64,000 bases of DNA from Lactococcus lactis. GTDB taxonomy: Bacteria > Bacillota > Bacilli > Lactobacillales > Streptococcaceae. Location of the stretch: positions 1,178,001 to 1,242,000 of the forward strand of contig NZ_CP118969.1 in NCBI RefSeq assembly GCF_029023865.1, written 5' to 3'. This document shows, piece by piece, positions 36,621-47,501 of the stretch (position 1 is its first letter; each line of letters starts with the position of its first letter). The position numbers and the translations under genes were made by a program. A model generated the notes under the pieces. The model was not told the DNA's origin, made no database searches, and saw nothing but the letters and a program-made list of their open reading frames with translations.

Positions 36621-36656
36621 GAGGACCGAGAGACGTCCTCACGGGCGTCTTTTTTG
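36621..36656 (+). terminator. Attenuator terminator of the leu operon
   Basis: AGACGTCC / GGGCGTCT stem (36631-36650) with loop TCAC and a T-run. An alternative pairing GAGGAC (36621-36626) with GTCCTC (36635-36640) would break it. That competition is what ribosome-mediated attenuation needs. Confidence 0.8.
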
Positions 36657-36684
36657 TTTCTTAATAAAAAATAGAGGTAATATT

Positions 36685-38226
36685 ATGCGAAAAATTGAAT
36701 TCTTTGACACAAGTTTGAGAGATGGCGAACAGACACCGGGCGTTAGTTTCTCCATTTCAGAAAAAGTAACGATTGCTAAACAACTGGAAAAATGGGGGAT
36801 TTCTGTCATAGAGGCTGGTTTTCCTGCGGCAAGTCCAGATAGTTTTGAAGCAGTAAAGCAAATTGCTGATTCTTTGAATGATACGGCTGTCACTGCATTA
36901 GCTCGTTGTGTTATCTCAGATATCGATAAAGCGGTTGAAGCGGTAAAGGGGGCTAAATATCCGCAAATTCATGTTTTCATTGCCACTTCACCTATTCACA
37001 TGAAATATAAACTTAAAATCAGTCCCGAAGAAGTTTTGAAAAATATTGATAAGTGTGTGAGATACGCACGTGAACGGGTCGAGGTTGTTGAGTTTTCTCC
37101 AGAGGATGCAACAAGAACGGAGTTGAATTTTCTTTTAGAGGCTGTTCAAACGGCTGTCGATGCTGGAGCAACTTATATTAATATTCCTGACACTGTAGGT
37201 TATACGACGCCAGAAGAATATGGAAAAATTTTTAAATTTTTGATTGAAAATATTAAGTCTGAGAGAGAAATTATTTTTAGTCCACATTGTCATGATGATT
37301 TAGGAATGGCTGTAGCTAATTCATTAGCTGCAATTAAAGCTGGGGCTGGGAGAGTTGAAGGAACTGTCAATGGTATTGGAGAGCGAGCTGGGAATGCTGC
37401 TCTTGAAGAAATTGCTGTGGCACTACATATTCGTAAAGATTTTTATCAGGCACAAAGTCCTTTAAAACTTTCAGAAACTGCTGCAACGGCAGAACTAATT
37501 TCACAATTTTCAGGAATTGCTATTCCAAAAAATAAAGCAATTGTCGGTGCTAATGCTTTTGCACACGAATCAGGAATTCATCAAGATGGCGTCCTTAAAA
37601 ATGCTGAAACTTATGAAATTATTACACCAGAACTTGTCGGAATAAAGCATAATTCGTTGCCTTTAGGTAAACTTTCTGGTCGTCATGCTTTTAGTGAAAA
37701 ATTGACGGAACTTAATATTGCTTATGACGATGAAAGTCTTGCAATTTTATTTGAAAAATTTAAAAAATTAGCTGACAAGAAAAAAGAAATTACTGACGCA
37801 GATGTTCATGCCTTGTTTACAGGAGAAACGGTAAAAAATCTAGCTGGATTTATACTTGATAATGTTCAAATTGATGGCCACAAGGCATTGGTGCAACTAA
37901 AAAATCAAGAAGAGGAAATTTATGTTAGTCAAGGAGAGGGGTCAGGTTCAGTGGATGCAATTTTTAAAGCTATTGATAAAGTCTTTAATCATCAACTAAA
38001 ATTAATTTCCTATTCAGTTGATGCTGTAACTGATGGAATTGATGCACAAGCAACGACTTTGGTTTCTGTTGAAAATCTATCTACAGGCACTATATTTAAT
38101 GCTAAAGGTGTTGATTATGATGTATTGAAAGGAAGCGCCATTGCTTACATGAACGCTAATGTTTTAGTTCAAAAAGAAAATTTACAAGGAAAGGTTGAAC
38201 AAATTTCAGCTCATGATGGAATTTAA
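36685..38226 (+). CDS. leuA: 2-isopropylmalate synthase
   Basis: A 513-residue enzyme that condenses acetyl-CoA and 2-oxoisovalerate, the committed step of leucine synthesis. The HMG-CoA lyase-like barrel holds [32 protein letters not shown] and [20 protein letters not shown] (metal His residues). The C-terminal LeuA regulatory domain (about 390-513) binds leucine for feedback inhibition. The start at 36685 follows AGAGGTAA; the longer ORF from 36580 would read through the attenuator and is rejected. No lesion seen. Confidence 0.95.
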   Translation: MRKIEFFDTSLRDGEQTPGVSFSISEKVTIAKQLEKWGISVIEAGFPAASPDSFEAVKQIADSLNDTAVTALARCVISDIDKAVEAVKGAKYPQIHVFIATSPIHMKYKLKISPEEVLKNIDKCVRYARERVEVVEFSPEDATRTELNFLLEAVQTAVDAGATYINIPDTVGYTTPEEYGKIFKFLIENIKSEREIIFSPHCHDDLGMAVANSLAAIKAGAGRVEGTVNGIGERAGNAALEEIAVALHIRKDFYQAQSPLKLSETAATAELISQFSGIAIPKNKAIVGANAFAHESGIHQDGVLKNAETYEIITPELVGIKHNSLPLGKLSGRHAFSEKLTELNIAYDDESLAILFEKFKKLADKKKEITDADVHALFTGETVKNLAGFILDNVQIDGHKALVQLKNQEEEIYVSQGEGSGSVDAIFKAIDKVFNHQLKLISYSVDAVTDGIDAQATTLVSVENLSTGTIFNAKGVDYDVLKGSAIAYMNANVLVQKENLQGKVEQISAHDGI

Positions 38227-38237
38227 GGTGAAAAAGA

Positions 38238-39275
38238 TTGTCTAAAAAAATTGTGACACTTGCGGGAGATGGAATTGGGCCAGAAATTATGTCAGCTGGT
38301 TTAAGTGTTTTAAAAGCTGTCAGTAAAAAAATTGATTTTGAGTATGAATTAGAAGCTAAAGATTTTGGAGGAATTGCAATTGATAAGCATGGTCATCCTT
38401 TACCAGAAGAAACTTTGCAAGCAGTTAAAAATGCTGACGCAATTTTGCTCGCTGCAATTGGTCATCCTAAATACAACAATGCAAAAGTTAGACCAGAACA
38501 AGGGCTACTTGCTTTACGAAAAGAATTAGGACTGTATGCTAATGTTCGTCCATTAAAAATTTATCCGGCTCTAAAAAAACTTTCTCCCATCCGAAATGTT
38601 GAAAATGTTGATTTCCTAGTGATTCGCGAACTGACAGGGGGAATCTATTTCGGTCAGCATGAATTGGCAGATGACAAAGCACGGGATGTCAATGATTATT
38701 CTGCTGATGAAATAAGAAGAATTCTTCATTTTGCTTTCAAAAGTGCTCAAAGTCGGCCCAGAAAATTAGTGACTTCGGTTGATAAACAAAATGTCCTTGC
38801 AACTTCTAAATTATGGCGAAAAATGGCTGATGAAATTGCTGACGAATATCCTGATGTACGATTAGAGCACCAATTGGTCGATTCTTGTGCGATGTTACTG
38901 ATTACTAATCCGCAACAATTTGATGTGATAGTCACTGAAAATCTATTTGGTGATATTCTCTCTGATGAAGCAAGTAGTTTGGCCGGTAGCTTAGGAGTGA
39001 TGCCTTCGAGTTCGCATGGATTTAACGGTCTAGCACTCTATGAGCCAATTCATGGTTCGGCACCAGATATTGCAGGAAAAGGAATTGCGAACCCTATTTC
39101 GATGATTCTATCAATTGCCATGATGCTAAGAGAATCTTTTGGGCAAGAAGAGGGGGCTGCGATGATTGAAAAAGCCGTAACCCAAACTTTTACTGACGGA
39201 ATTTTGACTAAAGATTTAGGTGGGACCGCAACAACTAAAGAAATGACAGAAGCAATCCTGAAAAATTGTCAGTAA
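38238..39275 (+). CDS. leuB: 3-isopropylmalate dehydrogenase
   Basis: A 345-residue NAD-dependent oxidative decarboxylase of leucine synthesis. It shows the N-terminal LAGDGIGPEIM, the substrate arginines and ENVDFLVIRELTGGIYFG, the metal aspartates in VTENLFGDILSDEASSLAGS and the NAD-binding EPIHGSAPDIAGKGIANP. It starts with TTG at 38238, with AAGGTG 7 bases upstream and no better ATG, which may reduce its translation. An unusual tandem-repeat spacer separates it from leuC. Confidence 0.93.
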   Translation: MSKKIVTLAGDGIGPEIMSAGLSVLKAVSKKIDFEYELEAKDFGGIAIDKHGHPLPEETLQAVKNADAILLAAIGHPKYNNAKVRPEQGLLALRKELGLYANVRPLKIYPALKKLSPIRNVENVDFLVIRELTGGIYFGQHELADDKARDVNDYSADEIRRILHFAFKSAQSRPRKLVTSVDKQNVLATSKLWRKMADEIADEYPDVRLEHQLVDSCAMLLITNPQQFDVIVTENLFGDILSDEASSLAGSLGVMPSSSHGFNGLALYEPIHGSAPDIAGKGIANPISMILSIAMMLRESFGQEEGAAMIEKAVTQTFTDGILTKDLGGTATTKEMTEAILKNCQ

Positions 39276-39540
39276 AATGCGATTGAATAGTGAGCATTTT
39301 AGTTGTAGATAAAAGAACCGTCAGCATAGCTGACAGTTCTGTCAGTAAAATGCGATTGAATAGTGAGCATTTTAGTTGTAGATAAAAGAACCGTCAGCGC
39401 AGCTGACAGTTCTGTCAGTAATTGCGATTGAATAGTGAGCATTTTAGTTGTAAATAAAAGAACTATCAGCGTAACTGACAATTCTGTCAGTAAATATTAC
39501 TGACAGAAAGTACAAAATTACTGACAGAATTTGTCAGAAT
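39267..39540. repeat. Three tandem 73-bp repeats with paired hairpins between leuB and leuC
   Basis: Copies begin at about 39267, 39340 and 39413 (periods 73, 73 and then 72). Each has TGTCAGTA, an AAAATGC / GCATTTT stem around GATTGAATAGTGA, and a GAACCGTCAGC / GCTGACAGTTC stem. The third copy has lost a base near its start and has mismatches in the second stem. Two partial ACTGACAGAA pieces follow (to 39540). No T-run follows the stems, so they are not simple terminators. They fill the only large gap inside an otherwise tight operon. Confidence 0.85.
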
Positions 39541-39566
39541 AAATTTTTAAAGAAGGAAATAAAAAA

Positions 39567-40949
39567 ATGTCAGGTAAAACAATATTTGATAAACTTTGGG
39601 ATCAGCATGTGATTGCTGGAAATGAGGGAGAACCTCAACTGCTTTATATTGACCTTCATGTTATTCATGAGGTTACGAGTCCGCAAGCATTTCAGGGCTT
39701 ACGTGAAGCAGGACGTCGTGTTCGGAGAAAAGATTTGACATACGGAACTCTTGACCACAATGTTCCAACACAAGATATTTTTAATATTCAAAATTTGATT
39801 TCTAAAAAACAAATTGATACTTTTACTAAAAATGTCAAAGAATTTGATGTTCCAGCGGAGACTCATGGTGGAAAAGGACAAGGAATTGTTCACATGGTAG
39901 CACCTGAATCTGGCAGAACTCAACCGGGAAAAACAATTGTTTGTGGCGATAGTCATACCGCAACAAATGGAGCATTTGGTGCAATTGCTTTTGGAATTGG
40001 TACAAGTGAAGTTGAACATGTTCTTGCAACTCAAACCATTTGGCAAGTTAAACCCAAGCGTATGAAAATTGAATTTCAAGGTCATCCACAAAAAGGAATT
40101 TATAGCAAAGACTTTATCCTCGCATTAATTGCTAAATATGGTGTGGATGCAGGTGTAGGTTATGCGGTTGAATATAGTGGGGATGCTATCAGTGATTTAA
40201 GCATGGAAGAACGGATGACAATCTGTAACATGTCAATTGAATTTGGGGCAAAAATTGGCCTGATGAATCCTGATGAAAAAACTTATGACTATGTCAAAGG
40301 GCGTGAACATGCACCTAAAAACTTTGATGAAGCTGTCAGTAAATGGGAAAAACTTGTCAGTGATTCTGATGCACAATACGATAAGATTTTAAGTCTTGAT
40401 GTCAGCCAGTTGAAACCAATGGTGACATGGGGAACAAATCCCGGAATGGGCCTAGAATTTGGCGAAAAGTTTCCGGAAATTAACAATGATTTGAATTATG
40501 AACGTGCTTATCAGTACATGGATTTAAAGCCAGGCCAAACCGCTTCTGACATAGATTTAGGCTATATTTTCATTGGTTCTTGTACGAATGCTAGACTTGG
40601 TGATTTAGAAGAAGCTGCAAAAATTATTGGAGACAGACATATTGCTGATGGACTGACAGGAATTGTCGTCCCTGGAAGCAGACCTGTGAAAGAAGCGGCT
40701 GAAGCACAAGGGCTTGATAAAATTTTTAAAGAAGCTGGTTTTGAATGGCGGGAACCGGGTTGCTCAGCCTGTCTTGGAATGAATCCTGACCAAATTCCAG
40801 AATACGTTCATTGTGCTTCAACCTCTAATCGAAATTTTGAAGGACGTCAAGGGCATAATGCAAGAACGCACCTGTGCTCTCCAGCTATGGCCGCTGCCGC
40901 CGCAATCGCTGGTAAATTTGTAGATGTTAGAACGCTCGTAACAGATTAG
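39567..40949 (+). CDS. leuC: 3-isopropylmalate dehydratase large subunit
   Basis: A 460-residue aconitase-family subunit that isomerises 2- to 3-isopropylmalate with LeuD. The three Fe-S cysteines are in [12 protein letters not shown] and in [29 protein letters not shown] and the C-terminal [15 protein letters not shown] are also typical. Start supported by GAAGGAAAT. Normal length and no break. The segment [13 protein letters not shown] is encoded by two CTGTCAGT/TTGTCAGT words related to the dispersed repeat motif. Confidence 0.95.
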   Translation: MSGKTIFDKLWDQHVIAGNEGEPQLLYIDLHVIHEVTSPQAFQGLREAGRRVRRKDLTYGTLDHNVPTQDIFNIQNLISKKQIDTFTKNVKEFDVPAETHGGKGQGIVHMVAPESGRTQPGKTIVCGDSHTATNGAFGAIAFGIGTSEVEHVLATQTIWQVKPKRMKIEFQGHPQKGIYSKDFILALIAKYGVDAGVGYAVEYSGDAISDLSMEERMTICNMSIEFGAKIGLMNPDEKTYDYVKGREHAPKNFDEAVSKWEKLVSDSDAQYDKILSLDVSQLKPMVTWGTNPGMGLEFGEKFPEINNDLNYERAYQYMDLKPGQTASDIDLGYIFIGSCTNARLGDLEEAAKIIGDRHIADGLTGIVVPGSRPVKEAAEAQGLDKIFKEAGFEWREPGCSACLGMNPDQIPEYVHCASTSNRNFEGRQGHNARTHLCSPAMAAAAAIAGKFVDVRTLVTD

Positions 40950-40968
40950 TCTGTAGAAAGAAAAAAAG

Positions 40969-41544
40969 ATGGAAAAATTCACGATTTACAAAGGGACAAG
41001 TGTTCCAGTCATGAACGATAATATTGACACAGACCAAATTATTCCTAAACAATTTTTGAAAGCAATCGATAAAAAGGGCTTTGGGAAAAATTTATTTTAT
41101 GAATGGCGTTATCTCAAAGATTACGATGAGAATCCTGATTTTATTTTGAATGCTCCAAAATACAAAAAAGCTTCTCTGTTAATTTCAGGAGATAATTTTG
41201 GTTCGGGTTCTTCAAGAGAACATGCGGCATGGGCCTTATCAGATTACGGCTTTCGGGCAATTATTGCTGGCTCTTACTCAGATATTTTTTATAATAATGC
41301 TTTAAAAAATGGCTTGTTACCAATTAAACAACCAAGAGAAGTTCTAAATCAACTGACAAAACTGTCAAGTCAAGAAGAAATTACAATTGATTTACCCCAT
41401 CAGCTAATCATCACAAGCCTTGGTGACTTTCATTTTGAGATTGACCCCATTTGGAAAGACAAATTAATTAATGGCTTAGATGATATTGGAATAACTTTGC
41501 AATATGAAGAAGCAATCTCAGCTTACGAACAAAAAAATCAATAA
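40969..41544 (+). CDS. leuD: 3-isopropylmalate dehydratase small subunit
   Basis: A 191-residue swivel domain partner of LeuC. It has the hallmark [16 protein letters not shown] near the start and [20 protein letters not shown], with the substrate-recognition loop. Directly follows leuC by 19 bases. Intact. Confidence 0.95.
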   Translation: MEKFTIYKGTSVPVMNDNIDTDQIIPKQFLKAIDKKGFGKNLFYEWRYLKDYDENPDFILNAPKYKKASLLISGDNFGSGSSREHAAWALSDYGFRAIIAGSYSDIFYNNALKNGLLPIKQPREVLNQLTKLSSQEEITIDLPHQLIITSLGDFHFEIDPIWKDKLINGLDDIGITLQYEEAISAYEQKNQ

Positions 41545-41557
41545 GAGCGAGCTAAAA

Positions 41558-42337
41558 ATGACAATTATTAATTTAAAGAATGTAAATCTTACTCGAAATA
41601 AAAAAGAAATTCTTAAAGATATTACTTGGAAAGTAAATCCCGGCGAAAATTGGGTTATTCTGGGCCTCAACGGCTCTGGAAAATCAAGTCTTTTGAAATT
41701 GATTTTAGCAGAAGAATGGAAAACTTCTGGCGAAATCACTGTTTTAAATACTCAATTTGGAAATGGAGAAATTCCTAAGTTGAGAAAAAGAATCAGCGTA
41801 GTTGGCTCATTTATTGCTGAAAGATTTCAACCAAATATTAAGGCTGAAAACCTTGTTTATACTGGGAAATTTAATTCGAGCATGCTCTATAAACCCTACA
41901 CAGATCAGGAACTTGATGAGGCCCGTCAGCTTTTAAGACAAATGGGCGTAAAATCACTTATTGGCCGAAATTATGCCAGCCTTTCTCAAGGAGAAAAGCA
42001 AGTTCTTCTTATTGCTAGGAGCTTAATTTTAAAGCCTGAGCTTTTAATTTTGGACGAAGCAACGAACGGTTTAGATTTATTTGCTAAAGAAAAATTATTA
42101 AAGCAACTGCAGCAGATTAATCAATTAAAAACCGCACCAACACTCATTTATATTTCTCATCATCCCGATGAAATCACTGATATTTTTACTCACCTTTTAC
42201 TTTTAAGAGAAGGAAAAGTGATTCAATCAGGGAAAAAAGAAAACTTATTAAATGAAAAGATACTTACTGATTTTTATCAAGAAAAAGTAGAAGTTCACCG
42301 TTTTGAGCAGAAATATTTTGTAATTCCTGCTAACTGA
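41558..42337 (+). CDS. ABC transporter ATP-binding protein in the leu-ilv operon
   Basis: A 259-residue ATPase with Walker A ILGLNGSGKSSLLKL, signature LSQGEKQVLLIARSL, Walker B ELLILDEATNGLD and the H-loop YISHHPDEI. No permease partner is encoded nearby, so it may act with a distant permease or be a soluble ABC ATPase of the YlmA/YbbL type. Its place between leuD and ilvD suggests a link to branched-chain amino acid metabolism, but this is inference. The start at 41558 is chosen; an upstream extension overlaps leuD. Confidence 0.85.
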   Translation: MTIINLKNVNLTRNKKEILKDITWKVNPGENWVILGLNGSGKSSLLKLILAEEWKTSGEITVLNTQFGNGEIPKLRKRISVVGSFIAERFQPNIKAENLVYTGKFNSSMLYKPYTDQELDEARQLLRQMGVKSLIGRNYASLSQGEKQVLLIARSLILKPELLILDEATNGLDLFAKEKLLKQLQQINQLKTAPTLIYISHHPDEITDIFTHLLLLREGKVIQSGKKENLLNEKILTDFYQEKVEVHRFEQKYFVIPAN

Positions 42338-42372
42338 GAAAGGAAAGCAAAAGTATTTTATAGACTATATAG

Positions 42373-42387
42373 AATATTCTGACAAAT
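42373..42387 (+). promoter_or_regulatory. CodY-box-like operator before ilvD
   Basis: AATATTCTGACAAAT matches AATTTTCWGAAAATT at 12 of 15 positions and lies just upstream of the ilvD promoter, as expected for repression by CodY in the presence of branched-chain amino acids. Confidence 0.5.
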
Positions 42388-42389
42388 TA

Positions 42390-42418
42390 TTGTATTTTCA
42401 TTTTTTTAGTGATAAAAT
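42390..42418 (+). promoter_or_regulatory. Internal promoter before ilvD
   Basis: TTGTAT (42390-42395) and TAAAAT (42413-42418) spaced by 17 bases, in the 121-base gap between the ABC gene and ilvD. It would let ilv genes be expressed apart from the leu attenuator. Confidence 0.6.
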
Positions 42419-42458
42419 AGCTCTATGTAAATTTACGGGGAGGTCAAAAAGATAACAT

Positions 42459-44171
42459 ATGGAATTCAAATATAACGGAAAAGTTGAATCAGTGGAACTC
42501 AATAAATATTCTAAGACATTGACTCAAGATCCAACACAACCAGCGACTCAAGCGATGTACTACGGCATTGGTTTTAAAGATGAGGATTTCAAAAAAGCTC
42601 AGGTCGGAATCGTCAGCATGGATTGGGACGGAAATCCATGTAATATGCACTTGGGAACACTTGGGAGTAAAATCAAAAGTTCTGTCAACCAAACTGACGG
42701 ATTGATTGGACTTCAATTTCATACAATTGGAGTTTCTGATGGAATTGCCAATGGAAAGCTTGGCATGAGATACTCTTTGGTCAGTCGTGAAGTGATTGCT
42801 GACAGCATCGAAACTAATGCTGGCGCAGAATATTATGATGCCATCGTTGCCATTCCTGGTTGTGATAAAAATATGCCAGGGTCAATTATCGGAATGGCTC
42901 GCTTAAATCGTCCGTCAATTATGGTCTATGGCGGAACGATTGAACATGGCGAATATAAAGGTGAAAAATTAAATATTGTTTCGGCCTTTGAAGCTCTGGG
43001 GCAAAAAATCACTGGAAATATTTCTGATGGAGATTATCATGGCGTCATTTGTAATGCCATTCCAGGACAAGGTGCTTGCGGAGGAATGTACACTGCCAAT
43101 ACCCTGGCTGCCGCTATTGAAACTTTGGGAATGAGTTTACCTTATTCCTCTTCCAATCCAGCAGTCAGTCAAGAAAAACAAGAAGAGTGTGATGAAATTG
43201 GTTCAGCCATCAAAAATTTATTAGAAAAAGATATTAAACCAAGTGATATCATGACCAAAGACGCTTTTGAAAATGCTATAACAATTGTCATGGTCCTTGG
43301 AGGCTCAACCAATGCTGTGCTTCATATCATTGCAATGGCAAATGCCATAGGTGTAGAAATTACGCAAGATGATTTCCAACGAATTTCAGATATTACCCCT
43401 GTTCTTGGCGATTTCAAACCGAGCGGAAAATATATGATGGAAGATCTGCACAAAATTGGTGGCCTTCCTGCTGTTTTGAAATACCTACTTAAAGAAGGAA
43501 AACTTCACGGTGATTGTTTGACCGTCACAGGTAAAACTTTGGCTGAAAATGTTGAAAAAGCATTAGATTTGGACTTTGACAGTCAAGATATTATGCGACC
43601 ACTAAAAAATCCAATTAAAGCTACTGGACATTTACAAATTTTGTACGGTAATCTTGCCCAAGGGGGTTCTGTTGCAAAAATTTCTGGTAAAGAAGGAGAA
43701 TTTTTCAAAGGAACTGCTCGTGTTTTTGATGGAGAACAACACTTTATCGATGGCATTGAGTCTGGCCGATTGCATGCCGGTGATGTTGCGGTCATTAGAA
43801 ATATTGGCCCAGTCGGAGGTCCGGGAATGCCAGAGATGTTAAAACCAACTTCAGCATTAATTGGAGCCGGACTTGGAAAGTCTTGTGCACTCATTACTGA
43901 CGGAAGATTTTCTGGTGGCACCCACGGCTTTGTTGTGGGGCATATCGTCCCTGAAGCAGTTGAAGGTGGGTTGATTGGTTTAGTTGAAGATGATGATATT
44001 ATCGAAATTGATGCGGTGAATAATAGTATTAGTTTAAAAGTTTCTGATGAAGAAATTGCTAAACGACGTGCCGATTATCAAAAGCCAGCCCCTAAAGCAA
44101 CGCGTGGTGTTCTTGCAAAATTTGCCAAACTTACGCGCCCCGCTAGTGAAGGTTGCGTTACAGATTTATAG
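42459..44171 (+). CDS. ilvD: Dihydroxy-acid dehydratase
   Basis: A 570-residue Fe-S enzyme that converts dihydroxy acids to 2-oxoacids for isoleucine, valine and leucine. The Fe-S cysteines are in [11 protein letters not shown] and [31 protein letters not shown] is also conserved. Normal length. Ilv genes from here to ilvA follow each other with small gaps. A purine-rich GGGGAGG site lies 20 bases upstream of the ATG, rather far for initiation. Confidence 0.95.
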   Translation: MEFKYNGKVESVELNKYSKTLTQDPTQPATQAMYYGIGFKDEDFKKAQVGIVSMDWDGNPCNMHLGTLGSKIKSSVNQTDGLIGLQFHTIGVSDGIANGKLGMRYSLVSREVIADSIETNAGAEYYDAIVAIPGCDKNMPGSIIGMARLNRPSIMVYGGTIEHGEYKGEKLNIVSAFEALGQKITGNISDGDYHGVICNAIPGQGACGGMYTANTLAAAIETLGMSLPYSSSNPAVSQEKQEECDEIGSAIKNLLEKDIKPSDIMTKDAFENAITIVMVLGGSTNAVLHIIAMANAIGVEITQDDFQRISDITPVLGDFKPSGKYMMEDLHKIGGLPAVLKYLLKEGKLHGDCLTVTGKTLAENVEKALDLDFDSQDIMRPLKNPIKATGHLQILYGNLAQGGSVAKISGKEGEFFKGTARVFDGEQHFIDGIESGRLHAGDVAVIRNIGPVGGPGMPEMLKPTSALIGAGLGKSCALITDGRFSGGTHGFVVGHIVPEAVEGGLIGLVEDDDIIEIDAVNNSISLKVSDEEIAKRRADYQKPAPKATRGVLAKFAKLTRPASEGCVTDL

Positions 44172-44181
44172 AAAGGTTTGA

Positions 44182-45909
44182 ATGAAAAAAATAAAGTTAG
44201 AAAAACCTACTTCCGGTTCCCAACTTGTTCTCCAAACCTTAAAAGAACTTGGAGTAGAAATTATTTTTGGTTATCCTGGTGGGGCCATGCTCCCCTTGTA
44301 TGATGCGATTCATAATTTTGAAGGAATTCAACATATTTTAGCCCGTCATGAGCAAGGAGCAACGCATGAAGCCGAAGGTTACGCTAAATCGTCTGGTAAA
44401 GTTGGTGTCGTCGTTGTTACGTCTGGACCGGGAGCGACTAATGCAGTAACTGGAATTGCTGACGCTTATCTTGATTCAGTCCCATTGTTAGTTTTCACAG
44501 GTCAAGTTGGCCGTCAGTCAATTGGTAAAGATGCTTTTCAAGAAGCGGATACTGTTGGAATTACAGCCCCAATTACAAAATATAATTATCAAATTAGGGA
44601 AACCGCAGATATTCCAAGAATTGTTACAGAAGCCTATTATTTGGCAAGGACAGGACGTCCTGGGCCAGTAGAAATCGATTTACCAAAAGATGTTTCCACC
44701 CTTGAAGTCACTGAAATTAATGACCCAAGCTTGAATCTTCCTCATTATCACGAAAGTGAAAAAGCGACTGATGAACAATTGCAAGAATTACTGACAGAAC
44801 TTTCTGTCAGTAAAAAACCAGTCATTATTGCTGGCGGAGGAATTAATTATTCTGGCTCAGTTGATATTTTCAGAGCATTTGTCGAAAAATATCAAATTCC
44901 AGTTGTTTCTACATTGCTTGGCTTAGGAACATTACCAATCAGCCACGAATTGCAACTAGGAATGGCAGGAATGCACGGTTCATACGCTGCAAATATGGCT
45001 TTAGTTGAAGCTGACTATATTATTAATTTGGGATCACGTTTTGACGATAGAGTTGTATCCAATCCAGCAAAATTTGCTAATAATGCTGTCGTTGCTCATA
45101 TTGATATTGACGCTGCTGAACTTGGCAAAATTGTAAAAACCGATATTCCAATCCTTTCTGATTTGAAAGTGGCTTTAAGCAGACTTTTGCAATTAAATAA
45201 TGTCAAGACTGTTTTTAATGATTGGATTAAAACTGTCATTGAAAATAAAGAGAAAGCACCATTTACTTATGAGCCCCAAAACCATGATATCCGTCCACAG
45301 GAAACAATTAAATTAATTGGAGAATACACTCAAGGAGATGCAATCATTGTGACCGATGTTGGGCAACATCAAATGTGGGTGGCGCAATATTATCCTTATA
45401 AAAATGCAAGGCAACTTATTACTTCTGGGGGAATGGGAACGATGGGCTTTGGCATTCCTGCAGCAATCGGTGCAAAGCTGGCACAGCCAAATAAAAATGT
45501 CATTGTTTTTGTTGGCGATGGTGGCTTTCAAATGACTAATCAAGAATTAGCATTACTTAATGGCTACGGTATTGCAATCAAAGTTGTTCTGATTAATAAT
45601 CATTCATTGGGAATGGTACGTCAATGGCAAGAATCATTCTATGAAGAGCGACGTTCACAATCGGTTTTTGATGTTGAACCCAATTTTCAATTGTTAGCCG
45701 AAGCTTATGGCATCAAACATGTTAAGTTAGATAATCCAAAAACTTTGGCTGATGATTTAAAAATTATTACAGAAGATGAGCCAATGCTTATTGAAGTTCT
45801 AATTTCAAAATCTGAGCATGTTTTACCAATGATACCAGCTGGATTACACAATGACGAAATGATTGGACTTCATTTTACTGATGAGAATGAGGAGGTAGAT
45901 AATGCGTAG
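44182..45909 (+). CDS. ilvB: Anabolic acetolactate synthase large subunit
   Basis: A 575-residue ThDP/FAD enzyme making acetolactate and acetohydroxybutyrate. The catalytic Glu lies in RHEQGATHEAEGYAKSSGK and the ThDP motif in GDGGFQMTNQELALLNG, with the regulatory partner IlvN encoded next (8-base overlap). It is intact, unlike catabolic als. The coding sequence contains a perfect 12-bp inverted repeat at 44788-44813 that encodes LLTELSVSK. Confidence 0.95.
   Translation: MKKIKLEKPTSGSQLVLQTLKELGVEIIFGYPGGAMLPLYDAIHNFEGIQHILARHEQGATHEAEGYAKSSGKVGVVVVTSGPGATNAVTGIADAYLDSVPLLVFTGQVGRQSIGKDAFQEADTVGITAPITKYNYQIRETADIPRIVTEAYYLARTGRPGPVEIDLPKDVSTLEVTEINDPSLNLPHYHESEKATDEQLQELLTELSVSKKPVIIAGGGINYSGSVDIFRAFVEKYQIPVVSTLLGLGTLPISHELQLGMAGMHGSYAANMALVEADYIINLGSRFDDRVVSNPAKFANNAVVAHIDIDAAELGKIVKTDIPILSDLKVALSRLLQLNNVKTVFNDWIKTVIENKEKAPFTYEPQNHDIRPQETIKLIGEYTQGDAIIVTDVGQHQMWVAQYYPYKNARQLITSGGMGTMGFGIPAAIGAKLAQPNKNVIVFVGDGGFQMTNQELALLNGYGIAIKVVLINNHSLGMVRQWQESFYEERRSQSVFDVEPNFQLLAEAYGIKHVKLDNPKTLADDLKIITEDEPMLIEVLISKSEHVLPMIPAGLHNDEMIGLHFTDENEEVDNA
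44788..44813. repeat. Perfect TTACTGACAGAA inverted repeat inside ilvB
   Basis: TTACTGACAGAA / TTCTGTCAGTAA with only two bases between the arms, within the ilvB reading frame and without a following T-run. It belongs to the same motif family as several terminators and the leuB-leuC repeats. Confidence 0.8.
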
Positions 45910-46378
45910 AATGATTATCGCAAAACTTCATAATGTAACAGGAATTATGAATCGATTTACCGCCGTTCTCAATAGAAGGCAAGTGAACATTCTCTCAATT
46001 ACCGCTGGAGTTACAGAAAGTCAAGACTTAACTCATACCACTTTTGTTATTGAAGTTGATCATCTTGATGAAGTAGAACAAATCATTAAACAATTAAATC
46101 GCTTAATAGATGTGATTGAAGTAGCTGATATTACAGATTTGCCTCATGTAGAACGTGAAGTCGTCTTGATTAAAGTATCAGCTCCACCGACCATTAGGGC
46201 AGAAATTTTTACAATGATTGAACCTTTTAGAGTAAATGTAGTTGATGTCAATCTGGAAAATGTCACCATTCAATTAACGGGTGATTCAGCAAAAATCGAA
46301 GCACTTATTGATGTTGTTAGTCCTTATGGTATTCTAAATATGGCTCGGACAGGTAGTGCAGGTTTTGAGCGTGGCTAA
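45902..46378 (+). CDS. ilvN: Acetolactate synthase small (regulatory) subunit
   Basis: A 158-residue protein with an N-terminal ACT domain (IIAKLHNVTGIMNRFTAVLN, RRQVNILSITAG) that binds valine for feedback control of IlvB, and a C-terminal half ending DVVSPYGILNMARTG. The ATG lies inside the last codons of ilvB, with GAGGAGGT upstream, so translation is coupled. Intact. Confidence 0.93.
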   Translation: MRRMIIAKLHNVTGIMNRFTAVLNRRQVNILSITAGVTESQDLTHTTFVIEVDHLDEVEQIIKQLNRLIDVIEVADITDLPHVEREVVLIKVSAPPTIRAEIFTMIEPFRVNVVDVNLENVTIQLTGDSAKIEALIDVVSPYGILNMARTGSAGFERG

Positions 46379-46393
46379 ATTTAAATAAGTTAA

Positions 46394-47446
<1,053 letters not shown>

Positions 47447-47501
47447 TTTCTCTTATTGATTGAACAAAAATATAAAAGCATTTTATGGAGGAATGACATA
47501 A

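Larger units (their letters stand above)
36260..36684 (+). other. Leader and control region of the leu-ilv operon
   Basis: A 425-base gap. 36260-36460 is AT-rich and holds the trhO start signals on the minus strand. The rest is the leu promoter, a leader peptide and an attenuator, listed separately. Confidence 0.7.

Noticed and set aside
36580-36684. N-terminal extension of leuA by 35 codons.
   Set aside because: It would be translated through the attenuator hairpin; [15 protein letters not shown] is the normal LeuA start and has its own ribosome-binding site.
39299-39481. Minus-strand ORF of 60 codons across the leuB-leuC repeats.
   Set aside because: It is a translation of the tandem repeat itself, with no start signals.
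39267-39540. CRISPR array.
   Set aside because: Units are contiguous 73-bp copies without unique spacers, and no cas genes are present.
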